Notes: a model not told the origin generated them from the letters alone. Shown: positions 52,332 through 61,720, counted from the first letter of the stretch. The stretch is 64,000 nt of DNA from Tenacibaculum jejuense (GCF_900198195.1 NZ_LT899436.1:4182001-4246000), one strand, 5' to 3'. Numbers and translations: made by a program.

Positions 52332-52598
52332 TTATGAAGACATTTCCTGCTTCAATTTTTCTTTTAGTAACTCTTTATCGCTTTCAGTCAAGCAGTGAAC
52401 TTCACTTTTACAGTCCATCGCTTTAGCTTTAAAAATATCAGTCAGTTTTAAATTCTGCTTGGTATATTTTGCACATTTGTGACAAAAAGCAATATGTAAT
52501 TGTAGCTTCATCCTTTCTAAGAAAGTAGACTCATTGTACTGAGATTTATTACAAATCTCATTAGCTTCTTTACATGTAATTTTAAAAAATTTAAACAT
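52332..52598 (-). CDS. small zinc-finger protein, probable anti-sigma partner
   Basis: The 88-residue protein carries CKEANEICNKS and HIAFCHKCAKY, the H-x3-C-x2-C arrangement of zinc-binding anti-sigma (ZAS) domains. No membrane helix follows, unlike in classical anti-sigma factors. It starts 4 bases after the ECF sigma factor gene, so it is its likely regulator. Family knowledge says ZAS proteins hold sigma factors inactive until a signal, often redox, releases them; the signal here is not known. Confidence 0.85.
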   Translation of the reverse strand: MFKFFKITCKEANEICNKSQYNESTFLERMKLQLHIAFCHKCAKYTKQNLKLTDIFKAKAMDCKSEVHCLTESDKELLKEKLKQEMSS

Positions 52599-52602
52599 CT
52601 TT

Positions 52603-53157
52603 TTATTTATTAAACCAATTTTTCTCCATACAAGTTCTCAACTGAGTTCTTGCTCTATGGATTATTACCCATAAGTTAGACGGAGTAATATCTAGTTCCT
52701 TACAAATTTCTTCTGTTTCAAACTCTTGTATAGTTTTCATTCTAAAAACCATAGCATATTTTTCTGGAAGATTGTCAATACAAATATCAATTTGATTTTT
52801 TAGCTCTTCGTTTTCTATATTTTTTTCAGCCTCACTATTCCAGGATTGTGGTACGCGTTCTTCTATCCAATTTCCTTCATTTTCTCCATCTTCATAAAAA
52901 CTCATTCTAACTTCAGCTTGTCCTTTTTTAGAATTTATTTTACGATAATAATCGATGATTTTTCTTTTAAGAATAGAAATCAACCAAGTTCTTTCAGTTG
53001 ACTTACCTTCGAAATTTTTTGCAGAACGTAAACCCGCAAAAAAAGTTTCTTGTACTAGGTCTTTAGCTGTATCACTATTATTCACCCTAACTACTGCATA
53101 GTTATACAGGTAGTCAGAATAGTTATCTATCCATTTATCAGGACTTAAGGTATGCAT
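52603..53157 (-). CDS. ECF-type RNA polymerase sigma factor
   Basis: The protein of about 184 residues has sigma-70 region 2 (about 8-75; YNYAVVRVNNSDTAKDLVQETF, FEGKSTERTWLISILKRKIID) and region 4 (about 120-180; LPEKYAMVFRMKTIQEFETEEICKELDI, TPSNLWVIIHRARTQLR). An acidic linker lies between them. I chose the ATG at 53157, because the -7 element at 53181-53188 would place the transcript start near 53175, where a GTG alternative lies. It is followed at 4 bases by a zinc-finger protein gene, and then by two terminators. Target genes are unknown. Confidence 0.93.
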   Translation of the reverse strand: MHTLSPDKWIDNYSDYLYNYAVVRVNNSDTAKDLVQETFFAGLRSAKNFEGKSTERTWLISILKRKIIDYYRKINSKKGQAEVRMSFYEDGENEGNWIEERVPQSWNSEAEKNIENEELKNQIDICIDNLPEKYAMVFRMKTIQEFETEEICKELDITPSNLWVIIHRARTQLRTCMEKNWFNK

Positions 53158-53180
53158 TTTACTCACTTTATCCACGGGGT

Positions 53181-53188
53181 CAAATATA
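53181..53188 (-). promoter_or_regulatory. -7 promoter element for the sigma factor operon
   Basis: The minus strand reads TATATTTG, matching TAnnTTTG. Transcription would start near 53175, giving a leader of about 18 bases. The element lies just inside or next to the stop of the upstream gene (53191-53670). Confidence 0.5.
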
Positions 53189-53190
53189 CA

Positions 53191-53670
53191 TTAATTTTTC
53201 TCTCGATTTTTACCACAGTTTTTCCTTCTTCTCATATCAACTAAATATATAATCTCCCAAGAACCGTTGTTATTAAACAACTGAAATGAATTCGCTCCAC
53301 AATGACTGAATTTATTGTTTAAATAAAATTCGTACGGTGTCCATACTGAAGCTAAGTTTCCATCAATTTTTATGGTATAGGATAATAGTTTTTCAAAGTA
53401 AACATCAGATTGCTTTTTTGAAGCTATGGTTTTCAATAATTTCTCTTTTGATTCTGTAACTAAAACCCTGTTCCCCTCTTTATTCGTGTACGTAGTTTGA
53501 ATTTTTATATCGTTGTGTAATGTCTTTTTTATTAAAGAGGAATCACCTTTGTGTAACCCATCAAAAAACACATTAATTACACTTTTAATTTCTTGCTCTA
53601 CTTTGGTTTCTTGGGAGTTAACAACAAAGAAGTTAAAGATTAATAAGACAAAAAATGAAAACTTACGCAT
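53191..53670 (-). CDS. exported NTF2/SnoaL-like protein
   Basis: The 159-residue protein has a signal peptide (about 1-19, ending NSQ) and an NTF2-like fold of the 'nuclear transport factor 2 family' (EQEIKSVINVFFDGLHKGDSS, IKIDGNLASVWTPYEFYLNNK, WEIIYLVDMRRRKNC). This cone-shaped fold binds small molecules, and many family members have no known activity. It lies upstream of the sigma factor operon on the same strand, about 33 bases away. A separate -7 element for the sigma factor lies in between. Confidence 0.85.
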   Translation of the reverse strand: MRKFSFFVLLIFNFFVVNSQETKVEQEIKSVINVFFDGLHKGDSSLIKKTLHNDIKIQTTYTNKEGNRVLVTESKEKLLKTIASKKQSDVYFEKLLSYTIKIDGNLASVWTPYEFYLNNKFSHCGANSFQLFNNNGSWEIIYLVDMRRRKNCGKNREKN

Positions 53671-53785
53671 GTAAATAATTTATGTAAATCTAACAAAAAA
53701 GAAAGTATCAGAATCAAATTAACACAATATTAACGAGTTTGCCGTATTTTGTATATTTTTACCTGATATTTATAATAATTCATAC

Positions 53786-54604
53786 ATGTCTGTAGCTAAA
53801 AAACAATATAAGAGAGTCACGGTAAAGTCGTTGATCGAAATGAAAAACAACAACGAGAAAATTTCAATGCTTACTGCTTACGATTATACCATGGCCAAAA
53901 TAGTTGATGGTGCTGGAATAGATGTTATTTTAGTTGGAGATTCTGCCTCTAATGTTATGGCTGGTCACGAAACTACTTTACCTATTACTTTAGATCAAAT
54001 GATTTATCATGCAAGTTCTGTAATTCGTGCTATAGATCGTTGTTTAGTTGTTGTTGATTTACCTTTTGGAACATACCAAGGAAACTCTAAACAAGCTTTA
54101 GATTCTGCCATTCGTATTATGAAAGAAACTGGAGGTCATGCTGTAAAACTTGAAGGTGGTGCAGAAATAGAACAATCAATATCTAGAATATTAACTGCTG
54201 GAATTCCTGTAATGGGTCACTTAGGTTTAACTCCACAGTCAATTTATAAATTCGGAACATATACTGTAAGAGCTAAAGAAGAAGCTGAAGCTCAAAAACT
54301 AAAAGAAGACGCTAAATTATTAGAAGAATTAGGTTGTTTCGCTTTAGTTTTAGAAAAAGTTCCTGCTAAATTGGCTCAAGAAGTTGCTGAAAGTTTAACT
54401 ATTCCTGTAATTGGAATTGGTGCTGGTAGCGGAGTAGACGGACAAGTTTTAGTAATGCACGATATGCTAGGGATGACACATGAATTTAACCCTCGTTTTT
54501 TACGTAGATATTTAGATCTACACACGGAAATGACCAATGCTTTTAAACAATATATTAGTGATGTTAAAAGTGTAGACTTTCCTAATGAAAATGAGCAGTA
54601 TTAA
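53786..54604 (+). CDS. panB: 3-methyl-2-oxobutanoate hydroxymethyltransferase
   Basis: The 272-residue enzyme catalyses the first step of pantothenate (and so CoA) synthesis, adding a hydroxymethyl group from methylene-THF to ketoisovalerate. Family blocks are all present: [35 protein letters not shown] with the metal-binding [11 protein letters not shown], and [18 protein letters not shown]. Length is typical. It is followed 9 bases later by a small exported peptide gene, and then by a 2-hydroxyacid dehydrogenase gene, which may all be on one transcript. Confidence 0.96.
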   Translation: MSVAKKQYKRVTVKSLIEMKNNNEKISMLTAYDYTMAKIVDGAGIDVILVGDSASNVMAGHETTLPITLDQMIYHASSVIRAIDRCLVVVDLPFGTYQGNSKQALDSAIRIMKETGGHAVKLEGGAEIEQSISRILTAGIPVMGHLGLTPQSIYKFGTYTVRAKEEAEAQKLKEDAKLLEELGCFALVLEKVPAKLAQEVAESLTIPVIGIGAGSGVDGQVLVMHDMLGMTHEFNPRFLRRYLDLHTEMTNAFKQYISDVKSVDFPNENEQY

Positions 54605-54613
54605 CATAACGCT

Positions 54614-54835
54614 ATGAAAAGAAAAAGAATTGTTTTAGTCGTTTACTTGTTGCTATCCAACAGCTGTATTTTTTGTCAGGCAGGATCTATAGAAGTGGAA
54701 GTGAGCGATACTGTAAAATTAAAAGTCTCTAAACTTGAATATTCAATAGAGGCATCACAAAATCAAGACTATACAAATCAAGTAATCTATTATAGTACAC
54801 AAAAAGCAATAACTGTAAAATTCGCTGCTAATTAA
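54614..54835 (+). CDS. short exported peptide of unknown function
   Basis: This 73-residue product has a signal peptide (about 1-22; lipoprotein-like Cys positions occur at SNSCIFCQ). The mature part of about 50 residues begins SIEVEVSDTVKLKVSKLEYSIEA. That segment resembles the first strand of SIMPL (DUF541) proteins, so the gene could be a truncated relative, but this is weak. It lies 9 bases after panB and its stop overlaps the next start by one base (TAATG), which supports real translation. Confidence 0.55.
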   Translation: MKRKRIVLVVYLLLSNSCIFCQAGSIEVEVSDTVKLKVSKLEYSIEASQNQDYTNQVIYYSTQKAITVKFAAN

Positions 54836-55773
54836 TGAAAATACTCCATCTAGATACCAATCACGATTTAATGATTCAACAGTTAACCGAATTAGGTTAC
54901 GAAAATCATGAAGATTATACTTCTTCTAAAGAAGAAATCGAAGCTAAAATTCATAATTACGATGGTTTTATAATTCGAAGTCGTTTTACTATTGACAAAC
55001 AATTTTTAGATAAAGCAACAAATCTAAAATTTATTGGTCGTGTTGGAGCTGGATTGGAAAATATTGATTGTGATTATGCTGTTTCAAAAGGTATTCAACT
55101 TATTTCTGCTCCTGAAGGAAATCGAAATGCAGTAGGCGAACATGCTTTAGGAATGCTTTTATCTTTATTCAACAAACTAAATAAAGCCGATCAAGAAGTG
55201 CGTTCAGGAAAATGGCTTCGTGAAGAAAATAGAGGAATAGAACTCGACGGTAAAACAATCGGACTTATTGGTTATGGTAACATGGGAAAAGCTTTTGCTA
55301 AAAAACTTCGAGGTTTTGATGTTGAGGTACTTTGTTACGATATTAAAGATGGAGTTGGTAATGAAAATTGCAAACAAGTTTCTTTACAAGAACTTCAAGA
55401 AAAGGCTGATGTATTGAGTTTACATACACCACAAACAGAATTAACTATGAATATGGTTAATGAAGAATTCATTAATAACTTTAAAAAACCGTTCTGGTTA
55501 ATTAATACAGCAAGAGGAAAATCTGTAGTTACAAAAGATTTAGTTTCTGCTTTAGAAAGTGGTAGAATTTTGGGTGCAGGTTTAGATGTTTTAGAGTATG
55601 AAAAAAAGTCTTTTGAAAATCTTTTTACTGAAAGTGAAATACCAGAAGCTTTTAAATATTTAATAGATTCCGACAAAGTATTGCTATCACCACATGTTGC
55701 AGGTTGGACTGTTGAAAGCAAGATAAAATTGGCGCAAACTATTGTAGATAAGATAAAAAAGTATCATTCTTAA
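54835..55773 (+). CDS. D-isomer 2-hydroxyacid dehydrogenase (SerA-like)
   Basis: The 312-residue protein is of the NAD-dependent D-2-hydroxyacid dehydrogenase family, close in pattern to phosphoglycerate dehydrogenase. The nucleotide fold is GLIGYGNMGKAFA (about 142-154). The catalytic residues are R in NTARGKS, E in LDVLEYEKKS and H in SPHVAGWT. There is no ACT domain, so the substrate is uncertain; serine synthesis is possible. Its start overlaps the stop of the small exported peptide gene, placing it in the panB transcript. Confidence 0.9.
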   Translation: MKILHLDTNHDLMIQQLTELGYENHEDYTSSKEEIEAKIHNYDGFIIRSRFTIDKQFLDKATNLKFIGRVGAGLENIDCDYAVSKGIQLISAPEGNRNAVGEHALGMLLSLFNKLNKADQEVRSGKWLREENRGIELDGKTIGLIGYGNMGKAFAKKLRGFDVEVLCYDIKDGVGNENCKQVSLQELQEKADVLSLHTPQTELTMNMVNEEFINNFKKPFWLINTARGKSVVTKDLVSALESGRILGAGLDVLEYEKKSFENLFTESEIPEAFKYLIDSDKVLLSPHVAGWTVESKIKLAQTIVDKIKKYHS

Positions 55774-55983
55774 ACTTCACTTTTTAATATATTGATATAC
55801 AGTTATTTCACAAATAACAAAAAGCAGTTTCACTTACAAACTTGCTACTCTTATGGATCCCCTAAATTAAAGCAATTATTAACTTAGGTTATTAATTCTT
55901 AATTATTTACTAAAGCTAAACAATAATTAGCTCTAGACTTCGTATACCAATATATCAAATTTAAAAACCTTCAAATTATTAAA

Positions 55984-57873
55984 ATGAAAACCCCTAAATT
56001 AATTTTAGTTGTGGCAATCGTACTGTTTGCATACAACGCTTACGCTCAACCTGCTCCTCCAACTGGAAAAAAATGGAAAAAAATCGAGTCTTTATCCGAT
56101 GAATTCAACAACGGATTTAATACCAGTAAATGGGCAAAAAATATCCCTGGATGGGAAGGAAGAAGACCTGCAAGATTTGAAACAGCTAACGTTTCTGTTG
56201 CAGATGGAAACTTGAAATTAGTTGCTAAAACCAAAGCCAATCCTTTTTCAGGATGGACACACGAAGGTGCTGCTGTAAGAAGTGTAAATAAAGCGCCATA
56301 TGGTTACTACGAAACTCGCATGAAGGCTAACAAAACTTTTATGTCTTCTACATTTTGGCTTATTAACCAATCTAATTCAGCAACTAGCACTTGCGACAGA
56401 AGAGTTACAGAACTTGACGTTGTTGAAGTTGTTGGAATCGATACTAGAAATCCGAATGGAAGTTTTCCAAACACTATGAACTCGAATTCTCACAGTAGAC
56501 AACCTTGGTGTCCGAATCCTCCAGGCGGACAAATTAGTAATTGTCCGTGGCCAGCTGGATGCAATTATACACGAGGAACTAAAGGTAATAAAGCTAAAAT
56601 TGGCGCTCCTTCTTGGAAAGATTATCATACTTATGGTGTTTGGTATAGAAATAAAGATCAAGCTACTTTTTATTTAGATGGAAAAGATGTTGGAACTATT
56701 AACTTACCTTCTGATTTTAATTTAAATATGTTTTTACGCTTTGTTGTAGAAACTTACGACTGGAATCCGGCTAAATCTGGAAATGATGGAATGAACAGAC
56801 CTTTATCTGAAAGAACAACATATTATGACTGGGTTAGATCTTACGAGCTTGTTGATGACAATAGTCCGATTACTGACAAAGTTAGCTTTAACAACCCTAA
56901 AACAAGTATTACTTCTCAGAAAAACTATACTTTTAATATTAATTATGAAGCAAATGCTTCAAGAGATGTTGTTGTAGAATTTTGGTCAGCAACTAAATGG
57001 TTAGGTAGTGAAAAGAAAAATGTAGCTAAAGGAAAAGGTACAACGAACATCACTATAACTTTACCAGAAGCTCCAACACCAGGAAATGGTTACATTTATA
57101 AAACTCATATTAGACCTGTAGGAACAACTTGGAGAGAAGCTTTAGACAGAAAGCAAATTAACAATGTAACCGTTTTACCTGCACAACTTATTGCTAACGG
57201 AACTTACTTTTTAACTTCCACAATTTCTAATCAGAGGTTATTATCTAGAAATCTTGAAAATCACAGTGCGCGTATGCACAACCCAGGAAACTGGAATGAC
57301 CAAAAATGGGAATTTAAACATCTTGGAAATAATACATACACTATAAAAAATAAAGGAAATAATCGATATTTAGAAGTTTCAAATAACGGGTGTTTCAACG
57401 GAAAAGATGTAAGTACTACAAACCAAGCTTCCTTAGATCATCAAAGATGGACCATTATTCAAAACACTGATAATTCGTATAGTTTGAAACCTAATCATTG
57501 TTTGAACTCTGCTTTAGATATTGCAGCTGGAGCGACAAATGCAAATGTTCAGATTTGGGAATATAAATCGACAAATAATAATCAGAAATGGAAAATTTCA
57601 CCAGCTGTATCTAACAGAAATACTCAAATTGATATTTCAACTAATAATGAGGCTTCTAAAATAAAAATATATCCAAACCCAACAACTGATAAAATTACAG
57701 TGAATGGGATTCTAAAAAACGATATTATACGATTGTATGATGTAAACGGTAAAGAATTACTTCAGAAAAAAGCAAGTAGCAATACAGCTACTTTAAACAC
57801 CAAAGAATTAGCGAAAGGTTTATACTTTATTTCTGTATCTGAGAGATATAAAACTCAAATTATTAAAAGATAA
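55984..57873 (+). CDS. secreted GH16 glycoside hydrolase with ricin-type lectin and T9SS domains
   Basis: This 629-residue protein has a signal peptide (about 1-21) and a GH16 catalytic domain (about 30-285) with the active-site motif E143-L-D145-V-V-E148 (nucleophile, helper and acid/base). A linker with a beta-sandwich follows (about 290-395), then a ricin B-type (CBM13-like) lectin domain (about 400-535; repeated QKW/QRW motifs), and a T9SS sorting domain (about 558-629; YPNPTTDKITVNG, LAKGLYFISV). The sequence near GWEGRRPARFETANVSVADG resembles agarases and porphyranases, so a red-algal galactan is the likely substrate. The beta-helix gene at 57934 follows. Confidence 0.9.
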   Translation: MKTPKLILVVAIVLFAYNAYAQPAPPTGKKWKKIESLSDEFNNGFNTSKWAKNIPGWEGRRPARFETANVSVADGNLKLVAKTKANPFSGWTHEGAAVRSVNKAPYGYYETRMKANKTFMSSTFWLINQSNSATSTCDRRVTELDVVEVVGIDTRNPNGSFPNTMNSNSHSRQPWCPNPPGGQISNCPWPAGCNYTRGTKGNKAKIGAPSWKDYHTYGVWYRNKDQATFYLDGKDVGTINLPSDFNLNMFLRFVVETYDWNPAKSGNDGMNRPLSERTTYYDWVRSYELVDDNSPITDKVSFNNPKTSITSQKNYTFNINYEANASRDVVVEFWSATKWLGSEKKNVAKGKGTTNITITLPEAPTPGNGYIYKTHIRPVGTTWREALDRKQINNVTVLPAQLIANGTYFLTSTISNQRLLSRNLENHSARMHNPGNWNDQKWEFKHLGNNTYTIKNKGNNRYLEVSNNGCFNGKDVSTTNQASLDHQRWTIIQNTDNSYSLKPNHCLNSALDIAAGATNANVQIWEYKSTNNNQKWKISPAVSNRNTQIDISTNNEASKIKIYPNPTTDKITVNGILKNDIIRLYDVNGKELLQKKASSNTATLNTKELAKGLYFISVSERYKTQIIKR

Positions 57874-57880
57874 TCATAAA

Positions 57881-57905
57881 AAAGGCCGTTATATTAACGG
57901 TCTTT
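57881..57905 (+). terminator. hairpin between the GH16 and beta-helix genes
   Basis: A 10-bp stem with one G-T pair, 57881-57890 with 57896-57905, has a 5-base loop and a short T-rich tail (tctttctt). It may attenuate, not fully stop, transcription into the beta-helix gene at 57934. Confidence 0.65.
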
Positions 57906-57933
57906 CTTAAATTTAAACCGAAAAAAATATATC

Positions 57934-59319
57934 ATGAAAAAAATAATCCTCACTTTTTCGATCATAGCAATTGCTTTTTCTTGCTCAAAAGAGCCATCAA
58001 TCAATATTCAAACGATAACAGAATTATCACCTTCAGATCCTAATAATCCTAATCCGTTTAATGGTACTATGGATCCAATTAGTACTATTCCTTACACTGA
58101 TATTTCTGACAATACTTATGTTATTGAATTAGAACGATGGGATATTCAGAACAATAGATCAAATCCTGAAAAAACAACAGACAATCTTCAAGAAGCTATT
58201 GACTGGGCTATAAATGAGGGCTTTGGAACTATAAAACTACCTAAAGGTCATTATTTAATTGGAAAATTTGGAAATGATATTTACCAAGCAGGAATTGAAT
58301 TGAAAAGCAATGTTGCTTTTTTATTAGATAAAGATGCTATTATAGAAATGGCTCCAAATGATAAATGGAATTACTGTGCTATAGCTATTCGTAATGAGAG
58401 TAATGTAGTTATTTCTGGAGGAACAATACTTGGTGATCGTGATAATCATGTTTATACACCAAGATCGTCTGATGGTAGTCAAGTTCATGATGAAGGACAT
58501 TTGATTTGTATCGAAGGAAACAGTAAAAATGTAACGGTACAAAATGTAACACTTGGTAAAGCAAATGGCGACGGAATTTTATTAGTTGGAAGCCCAAGAA
58601 ACGAACCTCAAGAATTACAAAACATTCATATTAAAAGAAATCATTTTACAGATAACAGAAGACAAGGTGTTTCTATTGTTGGAGGAAAAAATATTCTAAT
58701 AGAAGATAATGAAATACATCATACTAACGGAACATCACCTCAATTTGGAGTAGACTTAGAAGGTGCAGGTCGATTAAATGAAGATATAACAATCAAAAAG
58801 AATTACTTCCATAATAACAGAGGTGGAGATATTGTTAATACTGATGGAAAAAATATAAAAATTGACAATAATATTCTTACGCAAGGAGAAGACAGTCAAT
58901 ATATAGATGGACCTTTAGTGTACTGGAAAAATGCAGATATGATTGTGACAAATAATAGCATTACCATGAGAACTGTTTCTGTAAATAACTGGAATGGAAT
59001 TATTATGTATTCTAATGATAATCCTAAAACCAATCCGGCTACAACTTTTATAGAAAATAACATTCTAAATAATTGTGGAATGTATATGTATAAAGGAGCT
59101 GATTTAGTGATTAAAAACAATTTAATGGATCATGGACATTTAGCTTTTAAAGAAATGACCAATCTTACTTTAACCAACAATAAAGTAACTCACGATAACA
59201 GATGTTGGGCGTATCGTTTTTTACAAGTTTCGGGAACAGCTTCTGGAAATACATTAAACAATGAAGATTTTGATATTCCTTTAACAAGTAGCCCTTGGGA
59301 CGGTTGCTGGATTAACTAA
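57934..59319 (+). CDS. right-handed beta-helix lipoprotein, probable polysaccharide-active
   Basis: The 461-residue protein has a lipoprotein signal (IAIAFSCSKE; Cys at about 18). A proline-rich spacer follows, then a pectate lyase-type right-handed beta-helix (about 75-440) with many coils of the type NVVISGGTILGDRDNHV, NVTVQNVTLGKANGDGIL and DLVIKNNLMDHGHLAF. The GTIKLPKGHYLIG opening is typical of the pectate-lyase superfamily (GH28, PL and epimerase relatives). I cannot identify catalytic residues. It lies 60 bases after the GH16 gene; the pair may act on the same algal polysaccharide, the lipoprotein at the cell surface. Confidence 0.8.
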   Translation: MKKIILTFSIIAIAFSCSKEPSINIQTITELSPSDPNNPNPFNGTMDPISTIPYTDISDNTYVIELERWDIQNNRSNPEKTTDNLQEAIDWAINEGFGTIKLPKGHYLIGKFGNDIYQAGIELKSNVAFLLDKDAIIEMAPNDKWNYCAIAIRNESNVVISGGTILGDRDNHVYTPRSSDGSQVHDEGHLICIEGNSKNVTVQNVTLGKANGDGILLVGSPRNEPQELQNIHIKRNHFTDNRRQGVSIVGGKNILIEDNEIHHTNGTSPQFGVDLEGAGRLNEDITIKKNYFHNNRGGDIVNTDGKNIKIDNNILTQGEDSQYIDGPLVYWKNADMIVTNNSITMRTVSVNNWNGIIMYSNDNPKTNPATTFIENNILNNCGMYMYKGADLVIKNNLMDHGHLAFKEMTNLTLTNNKVTHDNRCWAYRFLQVSGTASGNTLNNEDFDIPLTSSPWDGCWIN

Positions 59320-59378
59320 TTGTAGTACTATTTTCTCTTTTCGTATATTGTTTCAGTTTAATTCCAATTTTACTAGAA

Positions 59379-59834
59379 ATGAAATACGAAGCGAATACTC
59401 CACAAGAATATATAGACCAACTTCCGGAAGATCGTCAATCTGTTATTCAGCAATTACGAGATGTTATTAAAAAACATCTTCCTGAAGGTTTTGAAGAAGG
59501 TATTAATTACAACATGATTGGATATTATGTTCCGCATTCTTTGTATCCAGATGGTTACCATTGTGATCCAAAATTACCTTTACCTTTTATGAATATCGCT
59601 TCTCAGAAAAACTCTGTGAATTTATATCATAGTGGAATTTACGCCAATCCAGAAATACATGATTGGTTTGTAAGTGAATACCCGAAGCATTGTAAACGAA
59701 AACTCGATATGGGTAAAAGTTGTATTCGTTTTAAAAAGCTAGATGATATTCCGTATGAATTAATTGGGGAATTATGTAGTAAAATAACAGTTGAGGATTG
59801 GATTGCAACGTATGAAAAAAATGTAAAGAGATGA
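59379..59834 (+). CDS. DUF1801 family protein
   Basis: The 151-residue protein matches the DUF1801 (YdhG-like) family: it starts with a helix, EYIDQLPEDRQSVIQQLRDVIKKHLPEGFEE, and has the later MIGYYVPHSLYPDG, INLY-type (NSVNLYHSGIYAN) and CIRFKKLDDIPYELI blocks. The family is related to iron chaperone frataxin-like folds, but its function is not established. The next gene overlaps its stop by 4 bases. Confidence 0.88.
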   Translation: MKYEANTPQEYIDQLPEDRQSVIQQLRDVIKKHLPEGFEEGINYNMIGYYVPHSLYPDGYHCDPKLPLPFMNIASQKNSVNLYHSGIYANPEIHDWFVSEYPKHCKRKLDMGKSCIRFKKLDDIPYELIGELCSKITVEDWIATYEKNVKR

Positions 59835-60220
59835 AAAAAGGTAAAGTAACGGGAATTGGTGGCGTATTTTTTAAAACTGAAGATGTAAATTCAACTAAAG
59901 AATGGTACAAAAAACATTTAGGTTTTAATACTGATGATTGGGGATGTACATTTTGGTGGAAAGATAATGATGGAAACAAAGCATCGACACAATGGAGTCC
60001 GTTTAAAAAGGATACCGATCATTTTCTACCTTCAAAAAAAGGATTTATGATCAATTACAGAGTTGAATATTTAGAAGATTTATTGGAACAACTCAAAAAA
60101 GAAGGTGTTACTGTTCTTGGAGAAATTGAAGAATATAGCTACGGTAAATTTGCTTGGATTGTTGATTTAGATGGCAATAAAATTGAGCTTTGGGAACCAA
60201 TTGACGAAGCTTTTTTATAG
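59831..60220 (+). CDS. VOC family (glyoxalase/bleomycin resistance fold) protein
   Basis: The 129-residue protein has the paired beta-alpha-beta-beta-beta units of the vicinal oxygen chelate fold: GVFFKTEDVNSTKEWYKKHLGF and FAWIVDLDGNKIELWEP. The second ends with the metal-binding glutamate. The activity cannot be told; such proteins include isomerases, dioxygenases and binding proteins. It is translationally coupled to the DUF1801 gene (ATGA overlap) and overlaps the convergent gene at 60215 by 6 bases. Confidence 0.9.
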   Translation: MKKGKVTGIGGVFFKTEDVNSTKEWYKKHLGFNTDDWGCTFWWKDNDGNKASTQWSPFKKDTDHFLPSKKGFMINYRVEYLEDLLEQLKKEGVTVLGEIEEYSYGKFAWIVDLDGNKIELWEPIDEAFL

Positions 60221-61720
60221 TTCTTGAGCCTGAGCTATTAAATCTAAAGTAACTTCGAAAATTGGTTTATTTACCATTTTACTTTTTAACCAAGCATAAA
60301 AACTCATCACAAAGATATCTTCTTGTTTAGCACCAATCCACTCAAAAGAATTTTCTACAGTTTGAAAAAATTTGTCTGAAGTAATTTCTTTCGGATTATC
60401 ATAATAAAGCGCTACATATTTCAAGAAAATCAATACACGCTCCTGCCCTACTTCCTTTATATAAGTTCTATATTGTCGTTTAAATCTTGACAATCGATTT
60501 TCAAAAACATCAAAATTATCCAATTCAACAAGCAGCAATATTTCAATTAAACTCTTTTTAATTACCCATTCTTTCCCAACCTTTTCCAAATACCATTTGT
60601 CTGTATGATATAATTTAGACAATAACTTATACGACTCTTTTATTGCTCCTTTCTGAAAATAAAACACCACCAAACTTAAATGAAGATCCAATGTTCCAAC
60701 AACATCTGAATGTTTCTTTTTCAAAATAAACTCTAATCTTTCAATAGCCTCATTCTGATTATTCATATAATTCAAATTCAGCGTATACAACAACTCATAT
60801 TTTAATCTGAATGTACGTTCATACTTTCGTTTATTCTTTAAAATCTCAGCATCCATAAGCTGCAAAAAACTTAAAGATTTTTCAAATTGCTTTGTTCTAA
60901 ACAAAGTATTTGCGATCATATACAATACGTGAATATGATAAAACCGTTCTTTTTCTTTATTTGGTTTCTCCTTTAAAAACTCATACATATCCAACATAAA
61001 AGACTCTACTTCTAAATAATCTTTAGTTATAAATGCAGAAATACTGGCTATAGTTAATAATTGATAAAGCGACTTAAAAGAAAGTGTTTTATTAATATCT
61101 ATATTTTGATCATGTAATATTTTTAAAACAATTTTTTGAAAATCAACTACCTCTCCTTTTGCAGAAATCTGATGTAAGATTGCTCTCACTTTTGCATATA
61201 CGATATTAAGCTCTTCTTCTAATGCTGCTTGTTTTTTATTTCTTCTAAATACTTCAATTAACTCGTTTAAATTTTCTTTTTCATTCTCATGTGAAAATTG
61301 AATTCTTAAATGATAAATTTCATTCAAGTAAGGGTACAATTGATATTCTTCTGCGATTTTAGTTGCCTTTTGCAATAATTTAAATCCTAAAGCATATTGT
61401 TGTTGCTGTAAAAAAGAACGTGAAACTAAAATGTATTTTATCACGGCTACTTTCTCTGAATTCTCTTCCTCTAAATTTAAAGCCGCTAAAAATTCTATTA
61501 GAGCTTCATATAACCGTTTTCTAAGTGCATGATATGCATCTTTCTTTCCGTTTGAATACAATGCCTCACACATCTCTTCTGAAGAAAGTTCATTTGCATA
61601 AATCAATTTAAATAACTGAATGTTTTTCACATCAGTTCTTTTATTTTTCTTACTTAAAAAACTAATAAACCGTGTATAATCTTCTGTAGAAAACGAAGAA
61701 ATAACTGCATTTAAACTCAT
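60215..61720 (-). CDS. helical repeat protein of unknown function
   Basis: This 501-residue protein is almost wholly helical, with TPR-like pairs (LQQQQYALGFKLLQKATKIAEEY, FRTKQFEKSLSFLQLMDAEI, GAIKESYKLLSKLYHT). There is no signal peptide, so it is probably cytoplasmic and binds other proteins. The N-terminus (LNAVISSFSTEDYTRFISFLSKKNKRTD) has the look of a conserved domain in Bacteroidota. I know of no function. It overlaps the VOC gene by 6 bases at its 3' end and is divergent from the YiaAB gene. Confidence 0.78.
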   Translation of the reverse strand: MSLNAVISSFSTEDYTRFISFLSKKNKRTDVKNIQLFKLIYANELSSEEMCEALYSNGKKDAYHALRKRLYEALIEFLAALNLEEENSEKVAVIKYILVSRSFLQQQQYALGFKLLQKATKIAEEYQLYPYLNEIYHLRIQFSHENEKENLNELIEVFRRNKKQAALEEELNIVYAKVRAILHQISAKGEVVDFQKIVLKILHDQNIDINKTLSFKSLYQLLTIASISAFITKDYLEVESFMLDMYEFLKEKPNKEKERFYHIHVLYMIANTLFRTKQFEKSLSFLQLMDAEILKNKRKYERTFRLKYELLYTLNLNYMNNQNEAIERLEFILKKKHSDVVGTLDLHLSLVVFYFQKGAIKESYKLLSKLYHTDKWYLEKVGKEWVIKKSLIEILLLVELDNFDVFENRLSRFKRQYRTYIKEVGQERVLIFLKYVALYYDNPKEITSDKFFQTVENSFEWIGAKQEDIFVMSFYAWLKSKMVNKPIFEVTLDLIAQAQEL

